Shown: positions 15,932-25,381 of the stretch, in pieces
Layout: each line of letters opens with the position of its first letter
Numbering within the stretch: position 1 is the stretch's first letter
Origin: an uncultured Eubacteriales bacterium
GTDB lineage: Bacteria; Bacillota; Clostridia; Christensenellales; Aristaeellaceae
NCBI GenBank assembly: GCA_902789365.1
Contig: CADANQ010000036.1
Coordinates: 1 to 34,511 of the forward strand
Direction of reading: 5' to 3'
DNA: 34,511 nt
The notes under the pieces: generated by a model
Seen by the model: the letters and a program-made list of their open reading frames with translations, nothing else
Told to the model about the DNA's origin: nothing
Databases searched by the model: none
Position numbers and translations under genes: made by a program

Positions 15932-18871
15932 GTGCGTACAGCCAGACGGGTATGCTTCCTTGCGGGGCTTGCGCTTTTGCTGCCCGCGCTGCTGCTCGTT
16001 TTTGCCTTTTCCGGGCCTCCGCAGTACGCCCGCACCTACCCCGCGGCGCTTTCCGATAAAGCGGCGCTGCTTGAAAGCGTTCCCGGCAAACGAATTGTGA
16101 TCATCGGCGGGAGCGGCGCGGCCTTCGGCACGGACTCAGAATTGCTCGAAACACTCATGCCCTCCCGGAAGGCGGTCAACTTCGGCCTGTATGCCGGCCT
16201 GGGCACCGCCTGCATGCTGGAGCTGGCACTGCCTTCCCTCCACGAGGGAGACATAGTGGTGTTCTCACCGGAGCTGAGCGAACAGACCCTGTCCGACTGG
16301 TTCGGCGCGGAAACGATGTGGCAGGCCGCCGAGGAGAGGCCCGATCTGCTTGCCCGCCTGGATGCCTCCCGATGGGAAGCGCTTCTTTCGGCCTTTCCCC
16401 GATACGCCGCGCAGCGGGCCGGGTTCCTGATCAGACACGAAGCGCCGGACGGAGACGGGGTATACGCGAGGGCTTCATTTTCAGCCCATGGCGATATCCC
16501 GGCCGGACTGCGGGCGGAAAACCGAATGCCCGGCGGTTATGATCGGAACACGCCGCTGCGGTTTGATCCGGCATGGCCGGATGAGGCCTTTGTCAAACGC
16601 GTCAACGCGTTCACGCATGCCTGCGAACAGCGCGGGATCCGGGTGTTTTTCCGCTTCTGTCCGATGAATGAAAAAGCGTTTGATACCGGCGAGGTTGAAC
16701 GGGCGGACGCGTTTGAAGCCCGCCTGCGGGAACGGCTCGACTGCCCGGTCATCGGATCGGCAAAGCGCGCGATCATGGATGCCGGCTGGTTTTTTGATAC
16801 CAACTTTCACCTGAACGGCGCGGGGGCGCGCCTCAACACCATCCTTCTGGCGGAGGACCTGAAGACGGCCATGGGCGACCCCTCCCCGGTTGTCGCCGAA
16901 AGACCGGAGCTGCCGGATACCGGTTCGTTTCAGACCGATCCGGGAATATCCGAAGACGCGGATCTGTTTGTCTATGAAGCCCGGGACGGCGGGTGGGCGG
17001 TGACAGGCCTGACCGACAGGGGTCTGGCAAGCGAAAAACTGACTGTGCCGAACCTTTGGCAGGGAAAACCGGTGCACACCCTGGCCGGGGGAGCTTTGGC
17101 CGGAGCAATGAACCTTACGGGCATTACCATTCAATCCGGCCTGCGGACCATCCTGGACGGCGCGTTCCGGGGTGCGCCGAATCTGAGGACAATCACGCTT
17201 CTCCAGGAAAACCCGTCCGACTGTACCGTGGGCATCGGACTGACGGAAGGGACCGACGCGGTCATTCTTGTGCCGGCGGCCGCCTACGGCCGCTACTGCA
17301 CGAATTATTTCTGGGCGCCGCACGCCGACAGGCTCCGGCCCGACGGCGGGAGCGATGAAACGGCGGCCGCCGTCCCGCCGCCTGCGCGGAAAGCCACGAG
17401 CCTGACCTATCTGGGCCTGGGCGGCACGCTCCGCAGCGGAACAGGGGACAGCATCACCCGCGAAATCGCCTACACCCACCGCCGGGTGAACACCCTGCAG
17501 GGGACGGTCTGGTTTGAACGGCCGGGCTATACGCTGCTTTCCTGGAACACTTCCCCCGAGGGAGACGGCATCCGGGTCGGCCTGGGCAGCCGGCTGGATC
17601 CCGCGCTCGGCAGCGTGCTGTATGCCCAGTGGGCGCCCTGGACCCCGGCGGAGGATCTGATCTGGCAAACCGACGGCGCGTCGGCGTTTGTCACCGGCTG
17701 CATGGCTTCGCCGTCGGTCTGCGTGATCCCGGAACAGGTTGAAGGCCTGCCGGTCCGGGGCATTCGCGCGGGAGCCTTCCGCGGACAAGCCTTTTCCTGC
17801 CTGGTGCTGCCTCCTTCCCTGCGCCTGATCGAGCCGGACGCCTTCGTGGACTGCACGATGACCGAGATCGTCCTGTTCGATACGCTGGAAACGGTTTCGG
17901 ACGCCTCCTTCCGGGGCTGCTCCTACCGGACCCTGCGGGTGAACGCGGCAACCGCGCCCGTATACAGCGGAAGTTACTTTGACACCTTCCAGGACAAGTA
18001 CGACCTTCTTCTTTCCCTGAAGGGGCAGCGCAAGCTGGTCCTGTCCGCCGGCTCCTCCGGCCGCTACGGATACGACAGCGCCATGCTGAAGGAGGCGTTC
18101 CCGGAGTATTCGCCCGTCAATATGTGCGTATACGCCTACACCGGCGAGCTGCCGCAGCTCAGGCTGATCCTGCCCCTGATGGAACCGGGGGACATCCTCC
18201 TCTATTCTCCCGAGTTTGACGCCGTCAGCGAGCAGTTCTGCGTTGACGACCGCCTGGACACGGGCTTCTGGGCAATGATGGAATCCTGCTATGATACCGC
18301 TTCCGTCCTGGATATGAGAGCGTTTACCGGCGTCTTTGACAGTTTTTCCGCTTATCAGCGCATACGCCGGGGCATGCAGAAAAGGGACTACGGACTGAGT
18401 CCGGCCGGTTTTGACGACGACGGACAGGCTTATCCTTTCAGCACCTACAACGCGTATTGGGATTTTGTCCTGCCCAGGCCCAACGGAACCTCGGACGAAA
18501 GGCTCAGGCACAACATCGCCGATTACACCGTCCGGGCCGTTCCGGAGGAAACGGCGGCCTGCCTGGATCGGGCCCTTGCCCCGTTTGCGGAGAAAGGGAT
18601 CACGACCCTGTTCACCTACACCCCGCGCAATCGCGCCTCCCTGACGGAGGACAGCACCCCCGAAGCCCGGCAGGCCCTCCACCTGCGCCTGGTCGGTTCC
18701 CTGCACGTACCTGTGATATCCGAAATCGAAGATTCGCTGATGCCCGGCCGGTATTTCTGGCTGATCGACAGCCATCTGAGCACCGAAGGCGCCCGTCTGC
18801 ACACCATGCAGGTCATTGAGGATCTTCACGCGTATTTCCTGAAGGAGGAAGAACAGGATGATCAGACATGA
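15932..18871 (+). CDS. Two-SGNH-domain protein with central LRR_5 (BspA-like) repeats
   Basis: This 979-residue exported protein has an unusual order: N-terminal signal or anchor helix (about 5-27); first AlgJ/AlgX/DltD-like SGNH domain with GGSGAAFG (Ser61) and DTNFHLNGAG (Asp289, His293); BspA-type LRR_5 repeats (about 340-460); an InlB-B/Flg_new-like segment (GYTLLSWNTSPEGDG to LYAQW, about 530-570); more LRR_5; then a second SGNH domain with SAGSSGRYGYD (Ser708/709) and IDSHLSTEGA (Asp946, His948). Both domains keep serine and Asp/His elements, so both could act on esters. It likely receives acyl groups from the MBOAT enzyme and esterifies a glycan, with the repeats binding substrate or host surfaces. 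GTG start: GGAGG eight bases upstream and no better ATG before the signal helix. Its end overlaps the GH2 start by 14 bases. Confidence 0.75.
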   Translation: MRTARRVCFLAGLALLLPALLLVFAFSGPPQYARTYPAALSDKAALLESVPGKRIVIIGGSGAAFGTDSELLETLMPSRKAVNFGLYAGLGTACMLELALPSLHEGDIVVFSPELSEQTLSDWFGAETMWQAAEERPDLLARLDASRWEALLSAFPRYAAQRAGFLIRHEAPDGDGVYARASFSAHGDIPAGLRAENRMPGGYDRNTPLRFDPAWPDEAFVKRVNAFTHACEQRGIRVFFRFCPMNEKAFDTGEVERADAFEARLRERLDCPVIGSAKRAIMDAGWFFDTNFHLNGAGARLNTILLAEDLKTAMGDPSPVVAERPELPDTGSFQTDPGISEDADLFVYEARDGGWAVTGLTDRGLASEKLTVPNLWQGKPVHTLAGGALAGAMNLTGITIQSGLRTILDGAFRGAPNLRTITLLQENPSDCTVGIGLTEGTDAVILVPAAAYGRYCTNYFWAPHADRLRPDGGSDETAAAVPPPARKATSLTYLGLGGTLRSGTGDSITREIAYTHRRVNTLQGTVWFERPGYTLLSWNTSPEGDGIRVGLGSRLDPALGSVLYAQWAPWTPAEDLIWQTDGASAFVTGCMASPSVCVIPEQVEGLPVRGIRAGAFRGQAFSCLVLPPSLRLIEPDAFVDCTMTEIVLFDTLETVSDASFRGCSYRTLRVNAATAPVYSGSYFDTFQDKYDLLLSLKGQRKLVLSAGSSGRYGYDSAMLKEAFPEYSPVNMCVYAYTGELPQLRLILPLMEPGDILLYSPEFDAVSEQFCVDDRLDTGFWAMMESCYDTASVLDMRAFTGVFDSFSAYQRIRRGMQKRDYGLSPAGFDDDGQAYPFSTYNAYWDFVLPRPNGTSDERLRHNIADYTVRAVPEETAACLDRALAPFAEKGITTLFTYTPRNRASLTEDSTPEARQALHLRLVGSLHVPVISEIEDSLMPGRYFWLIDSHLSTEGARLHTMQVIEDLHAYFLKEEEQDDQT

Positions 18872-21275
18872 CTTTAACACCGGCTGGACCTGCAGGAAAC
18901 CGGACAGCGCGGAAGCGCCCGTCCCCGTGCTTCTCCCCCACGACGCCATGCGGACCGGGCAGCGAACTGCCTTCAGCACCGGCGAAGGGAATATCGGCTG
19001 GTTCGAGGCGTCTGACTGCCTGTATGAAAAAAAGTTTACCCTCCCGCGGGAACTATGCGCGGGACATCTGGAACTGGAATTCGAAGGCGTGTACCGCGAA
19101 CCGGAAATCACCGTCAACGGGCGGAGCGTACCGGTGCCTCCTTACGGATATACCGATTTTACGGTCGATCTGGACGGCCTGGTCGAAGGAGAGAAGGAAA
19201 ACACCGTCACCGTCCTGGCCCGGAACGCCGACCAGCCGAACTCCCGCTGGTATACGGGAACCGGAATTTACCGCCCGGTCTGGCTGTGGACCGGGCCCAG
19301 AAGGCATATCATGACGGACGGCATCAGGGTTTCGACCCTGTCCGTCGATCCCGTCCGCATCCGGGTATCGGTGCGGACAAGCGAAGACGGCGCGGTGTTC
19401 CTGACGGTGACAGACAAGGAAAAGCGGCTTGCTTCAGCCGTCGCCGAAGCGGCGGGCGGCACGGCGGAAGCGGAAATCACCCTTCCGGACGCGCTGCCCT
19501 GGAGCCCGGAACAGCCCCGGCTCTACACCCTGACCGCGCAGGCGGGCGAGGACCGGGCGGAAATCACCTTCGGGGCGCGCGTGCTGGCCTGGGGGCCGGA
19601 CAAGGGACTGACCATCAACGGATCGCGTACGGTGCTCAGGGGTGCGTGCATCCACCATGACAACGGGGTGCTGGGCGCCTGCACCTGTCCGGAGGCGGAG
19701 GAAAGACGGGTCCGCATTCTGAAGGAAGCGGGCTATAACGCCATCCGCTCGGCCCACAACCCCGCTTCCCGGTATTTGCTGGACGCCTGCGACCGGCAGG
19801 GCATGCTGATGATGGACGAATACGTGGACTGCTGGTACATGCACAAGACGGCGCACGATTACGCTTCCCATGTATCCGAGTGGTGGAAGCGCGATCTGAA
19901 AAGCATGGTGGACAAGGATTTCAGCCATCCCTGCGTCATCATGTATTCCACCGGCAATGAGGTCGCCGAGAGCGCGCAGCCCAAAGGGATCCGGCTGCAG
20001 CGTGAATTTACTGAGACTCTGCATCTGCTGGACCCGACGCGTCCGGTCACCTGCGGCATCAACATCTTTTTCAACTTCCTGTCCAGTGTGGGATTCGGCG
20101 TGTACAGCGACGAAAAAGCCCAAAGGCAGGCGCAGGAGGCCGGGAAAAACGCGGAAACACAGAAAGCCGCGCAGCCGGGGAAAAAGAAAAAATCCGTCGG
20201 TTCGGAGTTCTTCAACAACATGGCCGCCAGACTGGGAACGAACTTCATGAAATTCGGCGCCTGGCTGCCGCCGTGCGACTGGAAGACCAGGGACGTTTTC
20301 TCGGCCATGGATATCGCGGGATACAATTACGGCAACTGGCGTTACCGCAAGGACTGCCGAAAGTATCCGGAGCGGCTGATCCTCGGCACGGAAACCCTGA
20401 TCGGGGACGCCCGTTCGTTCTGGAAGCTTGCGCAAAGCCATCCGAGGATCATCGGTGATTTTGTCTGGGCCGGCTGGGACTACATCGGCGAGTGCGGCGG
20501 GGACAGTCCGGAATTCGGCAGCTATCGCACGGACCGTGAGGAAGACCGCATCCGGGGCGGCACCTGCCGCATCGATGTTACCGGCAAGCTGACGCCGGAA
20601 GCGGATTATACGCGGGTTGTGTTTGACCTGGAGAAGGGCCCCCGCCTGGCTGTGACGCCGCCCGGCGAGGACCGGAAGCCCGTCCTCACCGGATGGCAGC
20701 TGACCCGGGCGATCCGCAGCTGGAGCTATCCCGGCTGCGAGGGCAAGCCGGCGGACGTGGAGGTCTATTCCGCCGCCGAAAGGATCCGTCTTGTACTCAA
20801 CGGAAAACCGGTGGGCGAAAAGCGGGTGCCGGGGAATTGCCGGGTCCTTTTCCGCGTACCCTACGAGGCCGGCGAGCTCCGCGCGGAGGCGCTGGATCCG
20901 CAGGGCCGGGTCACGGGCAGCGACGCGCTGGTCAGCGCGGGCCCGACGACCGTGCTTCGCCTGGAAGCGGAATCCGGTGACTGCCGGCCGGGTGAAATGA
21001 TCTGGCTGCGGATCCGTTATACCGATGAAAACGGAGAAGTACAGCCCCTGACCCGGCGCACGGTCCGCGTCAAAGCCGACAACGGCACGGTCATGGGCAC
21101 GGCCAACGGCTGCACCTTCTTTCACGGCAATTACGCCCAAAGCGCCGTTCCCACGTATTTCGGGGAAGCGCAGGCGGTCGTCCGCGCGGGGGCGGCGGGA
21201 AAAATCCTGGTGACCGCCAGTGACGGCGAACTTACCTCCGAGGTGAAGATCAACTGCAGGGAGCAAACGACATGA
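18858..21275 (+). CDS. GH2 beta-galactosidase/beta-glucuronidase-like hydrolase
   Basis: This 805-residue enzyme of the GH2 clan has no signal peptide. It shows an N-terminal sugar-binding domain (WFEASDCLYEKKFTLP, NSRWYTGTGIYRPVWLW), an immunoglobulin-like domain, and a TIM barrel with RGACIHHDNGVLGA, GYNAIRSAHNPAS, acid/base Glu368 in STGNEVAES and nucleophile Glu512 in LGTETL. C-terminal beta domains follow. Between the two catalytic glutamates there is a lysine- and glutamine-rich insert (about residues 415-455), predicted disordered or coiled. The likely action is removal of terminal beta-galactose or uronic acid from imported oligosaccharides; the specificity cannot be read. The start overlaps the end of the SGNH gene by 14 bases with GGAGGAAG upstream, and its stop overlaps the next start (ATGA), so three genes are coupled. 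Confidence 0.88.
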   Translation: MIRHDFNTGWTCRKPDSAEAPVPVLLPHDAMRTGQRTAFSTGEGNIGWFEASDCLYEKKFTLPRELCAGHLELEFEGVYREPEITVNGRSVPVPPYGYTDFTVDLDGLVEGEKENTVTVLARNADQPNSRWYTGTGIYRPVWLWTGPRRHIMTDGIRVSTLSVDPVRIRVSVRTSEDGAVFLTVTDKEKRLASAVAEAAGGTAEAEITLPDALPWSPEQPRLYTLTAQAGEDRAEITFGARVLAWGPDKGLTINGSRTVLRGACIHHDNGVLGACTCPEAEERRVRILKEAGYNAIRSAHNPASRYLLDACDRQGMLMMDEYVDCWYMHKTAHDYASHVSEWWKRDLKSMVDKDFSHPCVIMYSTGNEVAESAQPKGIRLQREFTETLHLLDPTRPVTCGINIFFNFLSSVGFGVYSDEKAQRQAQEAGKNAETQKAAQPGKKKKSVGSEFFNNMAARLGTNFMKFGAWLPPCDWKTRDVFSAMDIAGYNYGNWRYRKDCRKYPERLILGTETLIGDARSFWKLAQSHPRIIGDFVWAGWDYIGECGGDSPEFGSYRTDREEDRIRGGTCRIDVTGKLTPEADYTRVVFDLEKGPRLAVTPPGEDRKPVLTGWQLTRAIRSWSYPGCEGKPADVEVYSAAERIRLVLNGKPVGEKRVPGNCRVLFRVPYEAGELRAEALDPQGRVTGSDALVSAGPTTVLRLEAESGDCRPGEMIWLRIRYTDENGEVQPLTRRTVRVKADNGTVMGTANGCTFFHGNYAQSAVPTYFGEAQAVVRAGAAGKILVTASDGELTSEVKINCREQTT

Positions 21276-23182
21276 ACGGACAAAAGGCATATTGGATCTG
21301 GTATCCCGGCGACCTGGAACTGTACCATGCGCTCAGGCAGAATTTTTCCCGGGTGGAACGCGGCTGCGCGTGGCCGGCCTTCTGGAAAAGCGACGGCTTC
21401 CGTCAGCGTGTGACCTACCGGCGCAGCTATGATCTTGCCCGGCCGGAGACCTTTACGGTCACCGGCGGTCCGGACACGATCGGCTATGTGCTGGTCAATG
21501 ACAGAAAATATCCTCTCGGAGCTTTGGTTTCCTGCCCTGCCGGCAAAGTGCGCATCTCGGTGCATGCCGCGTGCATCGGATGCGTGCCTGCCGTCTATGT
21601 TGACGGTGAGAACGTTTTTTCCGACAGCGGCTGGACAGCCGAGGACTACTGCCTGCCCCCCGTACAGGCTGCCTGCAGCCGGTATTTTACCCTGCCCGGC
21701 CAGCGGATCGATCAATGGCCGATGCTGGAAAAGGTGTATGCGCCAATCCGGGCGGAAGAGGTGAACGGCGGCGCGCTCTTCACCTTCGAAACCGAGCTGA
21801 CAGCACGGCTTCATATCGTTCCCCGGATCCCCGGCCGGATGCCCGGAGAAGTTTTTCTGGGCGAATCCAGGGAAGAAGCGCTGGCCGGAAGCGCGTGCTA
21901 CTTTTCCTGCAAGCCCGACCCGGAAACCGGACTCACCCCCCGTCAGGCAATGCGCTTTGCTTATCTGCCGGGCGCGGGGCCCGAAGACGTATGCGTGCGG
22001 GCGCGCCATCAGTATGTGGATATCCCCGTGCGGGCGCGCTTCGTCTGCGACGACGAAACGCTGAACAGGATTTTTGAAGTGGCGGCGCACACCTTTTCAC
22101 TGTGCTGCGACGTATTCTTTCTGGACGGCGTCAAGCGGGACAAGTGGATCTGGGGCGGGGATGCCTACCAGTCCCTGTTTGTCAACCGCTATCTGACCGG
22201 CGACCGGGAGATCGAGCAGCGCACATTGATTGCTTTGCGCGGCAATGACCCGCCGCTGACCCACGTCAACACCATTGTGGATTATTCGCTGCTGTGGATC
22301 CTGGGAACGGCGGAGCATGCCCTGGCCTATCGGGATGAGGCGTTCCTCAGCCATATGCTGCCGCGGATGGAAAGCCTGATGGAGCTTCTCCTTTCCCAGC
22401 GTGATGAAAACGGTTTCCTGATCGGCCGGAAGGGCGACTGGATCTATGTGGATTGGGCGGAGTTTGACCGGGACGGGCCTCTGTGCGCCGAGCAAATGCT
22501 CCTGGCGGCCGCGCTTTCGGTTATGGCCCGGCTTTCGGCGTCCGACAAGGCGCGGATGTACCGGGAAACCGCCCGTCGCCTGACGGACGCCATCGAAGAA
22601 TATTTCTGGGACGAGGAAAAGCAGGCCTATGTGGATTCCTGGACCTCCGGCCGGCGCGCGGTCACCCGTCATGCCGCCATCCTGGCCATCGTGTTCGATC
22701 TTGTGCCTCAAGCGCGGAAACGCCGGATCGCGGAAACGGTGCTCTTCAATGATGACGTACCCCCCATTACGACCCCCTATTTCCGTTTCTTTGAACTGGA
22801 CGCCCTGTGCCGGATGGGATACCTGAAGGAAGTCCTTGATCAGATCAGGGCTTATTGGGGCGGTATGCTCGACGCGGGCGTCGCAACGTTCTGGGAAGAA
22901 TATGATCCGCAGAAACCCGCGGCGCAGCAGTATGCCATGTACGGCGACCCCTTCGGCAAGAGCCTCTGCCACGCATGGGCGGCCAGTCCCATTTACCTGC
23001 TGGCAAGGTATTTTATCGGTCTGTCGCCGGATCCCTCGGCCCCGGACGGCTGGCGTTTTGATCCCCCTGAAGGCTTTTTCAGCGAGGTCTCGTGTGAATT
23101 TCCCGCCGGTCCCAAAAACATACGCATAGCGCTGAAAGAGGGCAAATGGTCCCGTACGTCCGAAATATACGGAAAAGACTGA
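21272..23182 (+). CDS. GH78 alpha-L-rhamnosidase-like enzyme
   Basis: This 636-residue protein has no signal peptide. It opens with KAYWIWYPGDLELYHALRQNF, like the N-terminal beta domain of rhamnosidases. The (alpha/alpha)6-barrel shows the family motif FFLDGVKRDKWIWGGDAYQS (Asp285 first), then DWAEFDRDGPLCAEQ, and ends with KSLCHAWAASPIYLLARY. These motifs match GH78 more canonically than the paralogue at 7522-9072. The two may act in succession on differently linked rhamnose, or one may have drifted to another sugar. The ATG lies in the GH2 stop (ATGA), indicating coupled translation. The transporter gene follows after 144 bases. Confidence 0.85.
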   Translation: MNGQKAYWIWYPGDLELYHALRQNFSRVERGCAWPAFWKSDGFRQRVTYRRSYDLARPETFTVTGGPDTIGYVLVNDRKYPLGALVSCPAGKVRISVHAACIGCVPAVYVDGENVFSDSGWTAEDYCLPPVQAACSRYFTLPGQRIDQWPMLEKVYAPIRAEEVNGGALFTFETELTARLHIVPRIPGRMPGEVFLGESREEALAGSACYFSCKPDPETGLTPRQAMRFAYLPGAGPEDVCVRARHQYVDIPVRARFVCDDETLNRIFEVAAHTFSLCCDVFFLDGVKRDKWIWGGDAYQSLFVNRYLTGDREIEQRTLIALRGNDPPLTHVNTIVDYSLLWILGTAEHALAYRDEAFLSHMLPRMESLMELLLSQRDENGFLIGRKGDWIYVDWAEFDRDGPLCAEQMLLAAALSVMARLSASDKARMYRETARRLTDAIEEYFWDEEKQAYVDSWTSGRRAVTRHAAILAIVFDLVPQARKRRIAETVLFNDDVPPITTPYFRFFELDALCRMGYLKEVLDQIRAYWGGMLDAGVATFWEEYDPQKPAAQQYAMYGDPFGKSLCHAWAASPIYLLARYFIGLSPDPSAPDGWRFDPPEGFFSEVSCEFPAGPKNIRIALKEGKWSRTSEIYGKD

Positions 23183-23326
23183 GCCCGTACGCGTCTATCG
23201 CCGGATGATCATGGGAAGACCGCGCCGGGCGTCAGAAGGAGGCATAAGATATGCTCGCCGAAAAATAACGGTTCTTACGGATTCATATGAAAACAAAAAT
23301 TTTTAAATACGGGAGGAATCGAAGAC

Positions 23327-25129
23327 ATGAGCCGGACTCAGACAAAACAAAGCTTTTTTGACAAACTGCCCAGTCTGATCAAAAAGAACAACGTTACCCT
23401 GTTCCCCGAAGGGGCGATGGGCTATCTGATCGGGCCCACGCTGGCCCTGGTGGCCAATTCCGTTTTGTCCAATTACTTCAACAAATATATGACCGACGTG
23501 CTGAACATCAACAGCTGGGCCAGTGAGTTCTTCAAATGGCTCCCGGTCATTTCGGTCATCTTCGTGGTGCTCGGCAACATCATCGTTGGCCGGCTGATGG
23601 ACCGGAGCAAGTCCCGGGCAGGCAAAGCCCGTCCGCTGCTTCTTCTCTCCGTGCCCGTCAGCTTCATCGCTCTCCTGATCCTTTTCGTCATCTCCCCCCT
23701 GGCCACGGATACCATCAACCCCGCGGGACAGGGAACGGCGCTGGTCTGCATCGCCATCGGCTATAACCTGTGGTTTGCCTTCGCCTATCCCATGTATTAC
23801 ACGCCCCACGCGGCGCTTGTGAGCCTTTCCACCCGCAATTCCAAGGACAGGACCCTGCTGGCGACCCTCTCCAACGCGACCATGCTGGCGGCCATGGGCC
23901 TGTCCACGATGATCCTGCCGTTTTTCCTTTCCCTGCTGTTCGTTCCGCAGACCGCCAACCTTCCGGAGGGCGCGGTCCTGATGGAGAGCGGCGAATACAC
24001 CCTCAACGGCGTGGTCCTTTACGACGCGGCGGCTTCCTATAACAACTGGAAGATCTTTGTCATCGCCCTGACGGCCATTACCGTCATCGGCGCGCTGGTC
24101 GAGTTCATGTTCACCCGTGAGCGCGTAACCGAGGAATCGATGAGCCGGGGCGAGGACGCAGCGCCGGTCAAAGCGCTGCCCATCGGGAAACAGGCGAAAA
24201 TCTGCTTCTCCGATAAGTTCTGGATCATTATGATGATATTCTTCTTCTGCTATCAGCTCGGCGGCATGACCAAGAACGTATCCCAGCTGTATTTCTGCCA
24301 GGCCATGTTCCCGACCAGGGAAGGCATTTACACCATCGCCAACGGGGGCAGCATCTCCGGTCTGCTGGCAATCATCGGCGCGATTCCCACGGCGATCGGC
24401 ATGGTCGCGGCGCCCATTCTTGCCAACAAAATCGGCAAGGGCAAGGCCATCCTCTGCGGCGCCGTACTCGCTTCGGCGGGCGGGCTGATCGGTCTTATCG
24501 CCCCTTCCAACATGGTGCTGGTGTACGTTTCCTTTGTGCTCAAGGCGCTGGGGTCCACGCCGGCAATGTATCTTTCGATGGCCCTTCTGGCGGACGTCCT
24601 GGACCATCAGGAGGCGGTGCACGGCGCCCGTACGGACGGCCTCACGATGACCATCTACGGCGCGATCATGGCCGGCATGACCGGCGTGGCTACCGGTATC
24701 CTGAACATCGTGCTGTCCAATGTGGGCTACGCGGCGGACAATATTTCCTCCGCGGCGATCCGCGGCGCGATGCCCTGGGTGTTCATCGGTATAGAAACCT
24801 TCTGCTATCTCATTATCTTCCTGTTTTTCATCTTCATGGGAGTGGAAAAATTCGGGAAGTTTGACCATCAAGCCATTATAGCGGACCAGAAGGCGGCGGC
24901 GGAAGCCGAAGGACGGCCCTATATCTCCCCGCTGGAAAAGATCCGCCTGGAGGAAGGCGAGGAAGCCTACCGGGCGGAGCTCAAAAAGGAGGCGGACGCC
25001 CAAACGGCCGAGGAAGCAAAGCGGGCATCCATGTCGCCCGAAGCCCGCAGGACGCTTGAGGAGAAAGAAAACGCCGTCCATGCCGAGCTCAACGCGCTCC
25101 GCAAGGCAAACGGACGAAAAGAAATCTGA
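23327..25129 (+). CDS. GPH-family (MelB-like) sugar:cation symporter with long charged C-tail
   Basis: This 600-residue transporter has about twelve hydrophobic helices ending near residue 505. MDRSKSRAGKARPLLLLS in an early cytoplasmic loop is the conserved basic loop of the glycoside-pentoside-hexuronide symporters (MelB, XylP relatives), as are NYFNKYMTDVLNI and YNLWFAFAYPMYYTPHAALV. It should import oligosaccharides or glycosides made outside, with sodium or protons. Unlike typical members (about 450-500 residues), it has a tail of about 90 residues that is strongly charged and coiled-coil-like (EKIRLEEGEEAYRAELKKEA and on), possibly for regulation or partner binding. GGGAGG precedes the ATG by a normal distance. 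It is the last gene of the locus; the upstream gap contains a minimal ATG ORF with a good ribosome binding site (23251-23268). Confidence 0.9.
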   Translation: MSRTQTKQSFFDKLPSLIKKNNVTLFPEGAMGYLIGPTLALVANSVLSNYFNKYMTDVLNINSWASEFFKWLPVISVIFVVLGNIIVGRLMDRSKSRAGKARPLLLLSVPVSFIALLILFVISPLATDTINPAGQGTALVCIAIGYNLWFAFAYPMYYTPHAALVSLSTRNSKDRTLLATLSNATMLAAMGLSTMILPFFLSLLFVPQTANLPEGAVLMESGEYTLNGVVLYDAAASYNNWKIFVIALTAITVIGALVEFMFTRERVTEESMSRGEDAAPVKALPIGKQAKICFSDKFWIIMMIFFFCYQLGGMTKNVSQLYFCQAMFPTREGIYTIANGGSISGLLAIIGAIPTAIGMVAAPILANKIGKGKAILCGAVLASAGGLIGLIAPSNMVLVYVSFVLKALGSTPAMYLSMALLADVLDHQEAVHGARTDGLTMTIYGAIMAGMTGVATGILNIVLSNVGYAADNISSAAIRGAMPWVFIGIETFCYLIIFLFFIFMGVEKFGKFDHQAIIADQKAAAEAEGRPYISPLEKIRLEEGEEAYRAELKKEADAQTAEEAKRASMSPEARRTLEEKENAVHAELNALRKANGRKEI

Positions 25130-25324
25130 TATTTTGACGGAAAAAAGCGCGTCACCTGCGGAAAACCGTGCATAAACGCGAATGATTAACACATTTTGTC
25201 ATTTGCACCGTCCCGGGGAAAAAACCTCTTTTGCCTTTGCATTCAATGTCATAAGGAACCAATTCATCAAACCTCAACACAGCAAAGTCGGCAGAACGCA
25301 GTGCACAGACAGATAAGAAATAAG

Positions 25325-25381
25325 CGCACTCCGGCAGGCAAAGTCAGGAGGAACAAGATCATCTGAAATTGCCGGAGTGCG
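25325..25381 (+). repeat. 12-bp perfect inverted repeat with 33-base loop
   Basis: CGCACTCCGGCA (25325-25336) pairs exactly with TGCCGGAGTGCG (25370-25381), followed by TTTCATTG. It may be a terminator for the symporter transcript whose loop has been enlarged, or the terminal repeats of a tiny defective insertion. The loop contains AGGAGG but no start codon in a sensible position. Confidence 0.55.

Noticed and set aside
16481-19117. 878-codon open frame on the minus strand
   Set aside because: It is antisense to the SGNH-LRR gene and the start of GH2, with no recognisable domain; the plus-strand genes have clear motifs and ribosome binding sites.
19434-21290. 618-codon open frame on the minus strand
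   Set aside because: Antisense to GH2, whose catalytic motifs are plain; no domain is seen in the antisense product.
23303-25192. 629-codon open frame on the minus strand
   Set aside because: Antisense to the GPH symporter; rich in His, Asp and Arg as expected of a reversed hydrophobic gene.
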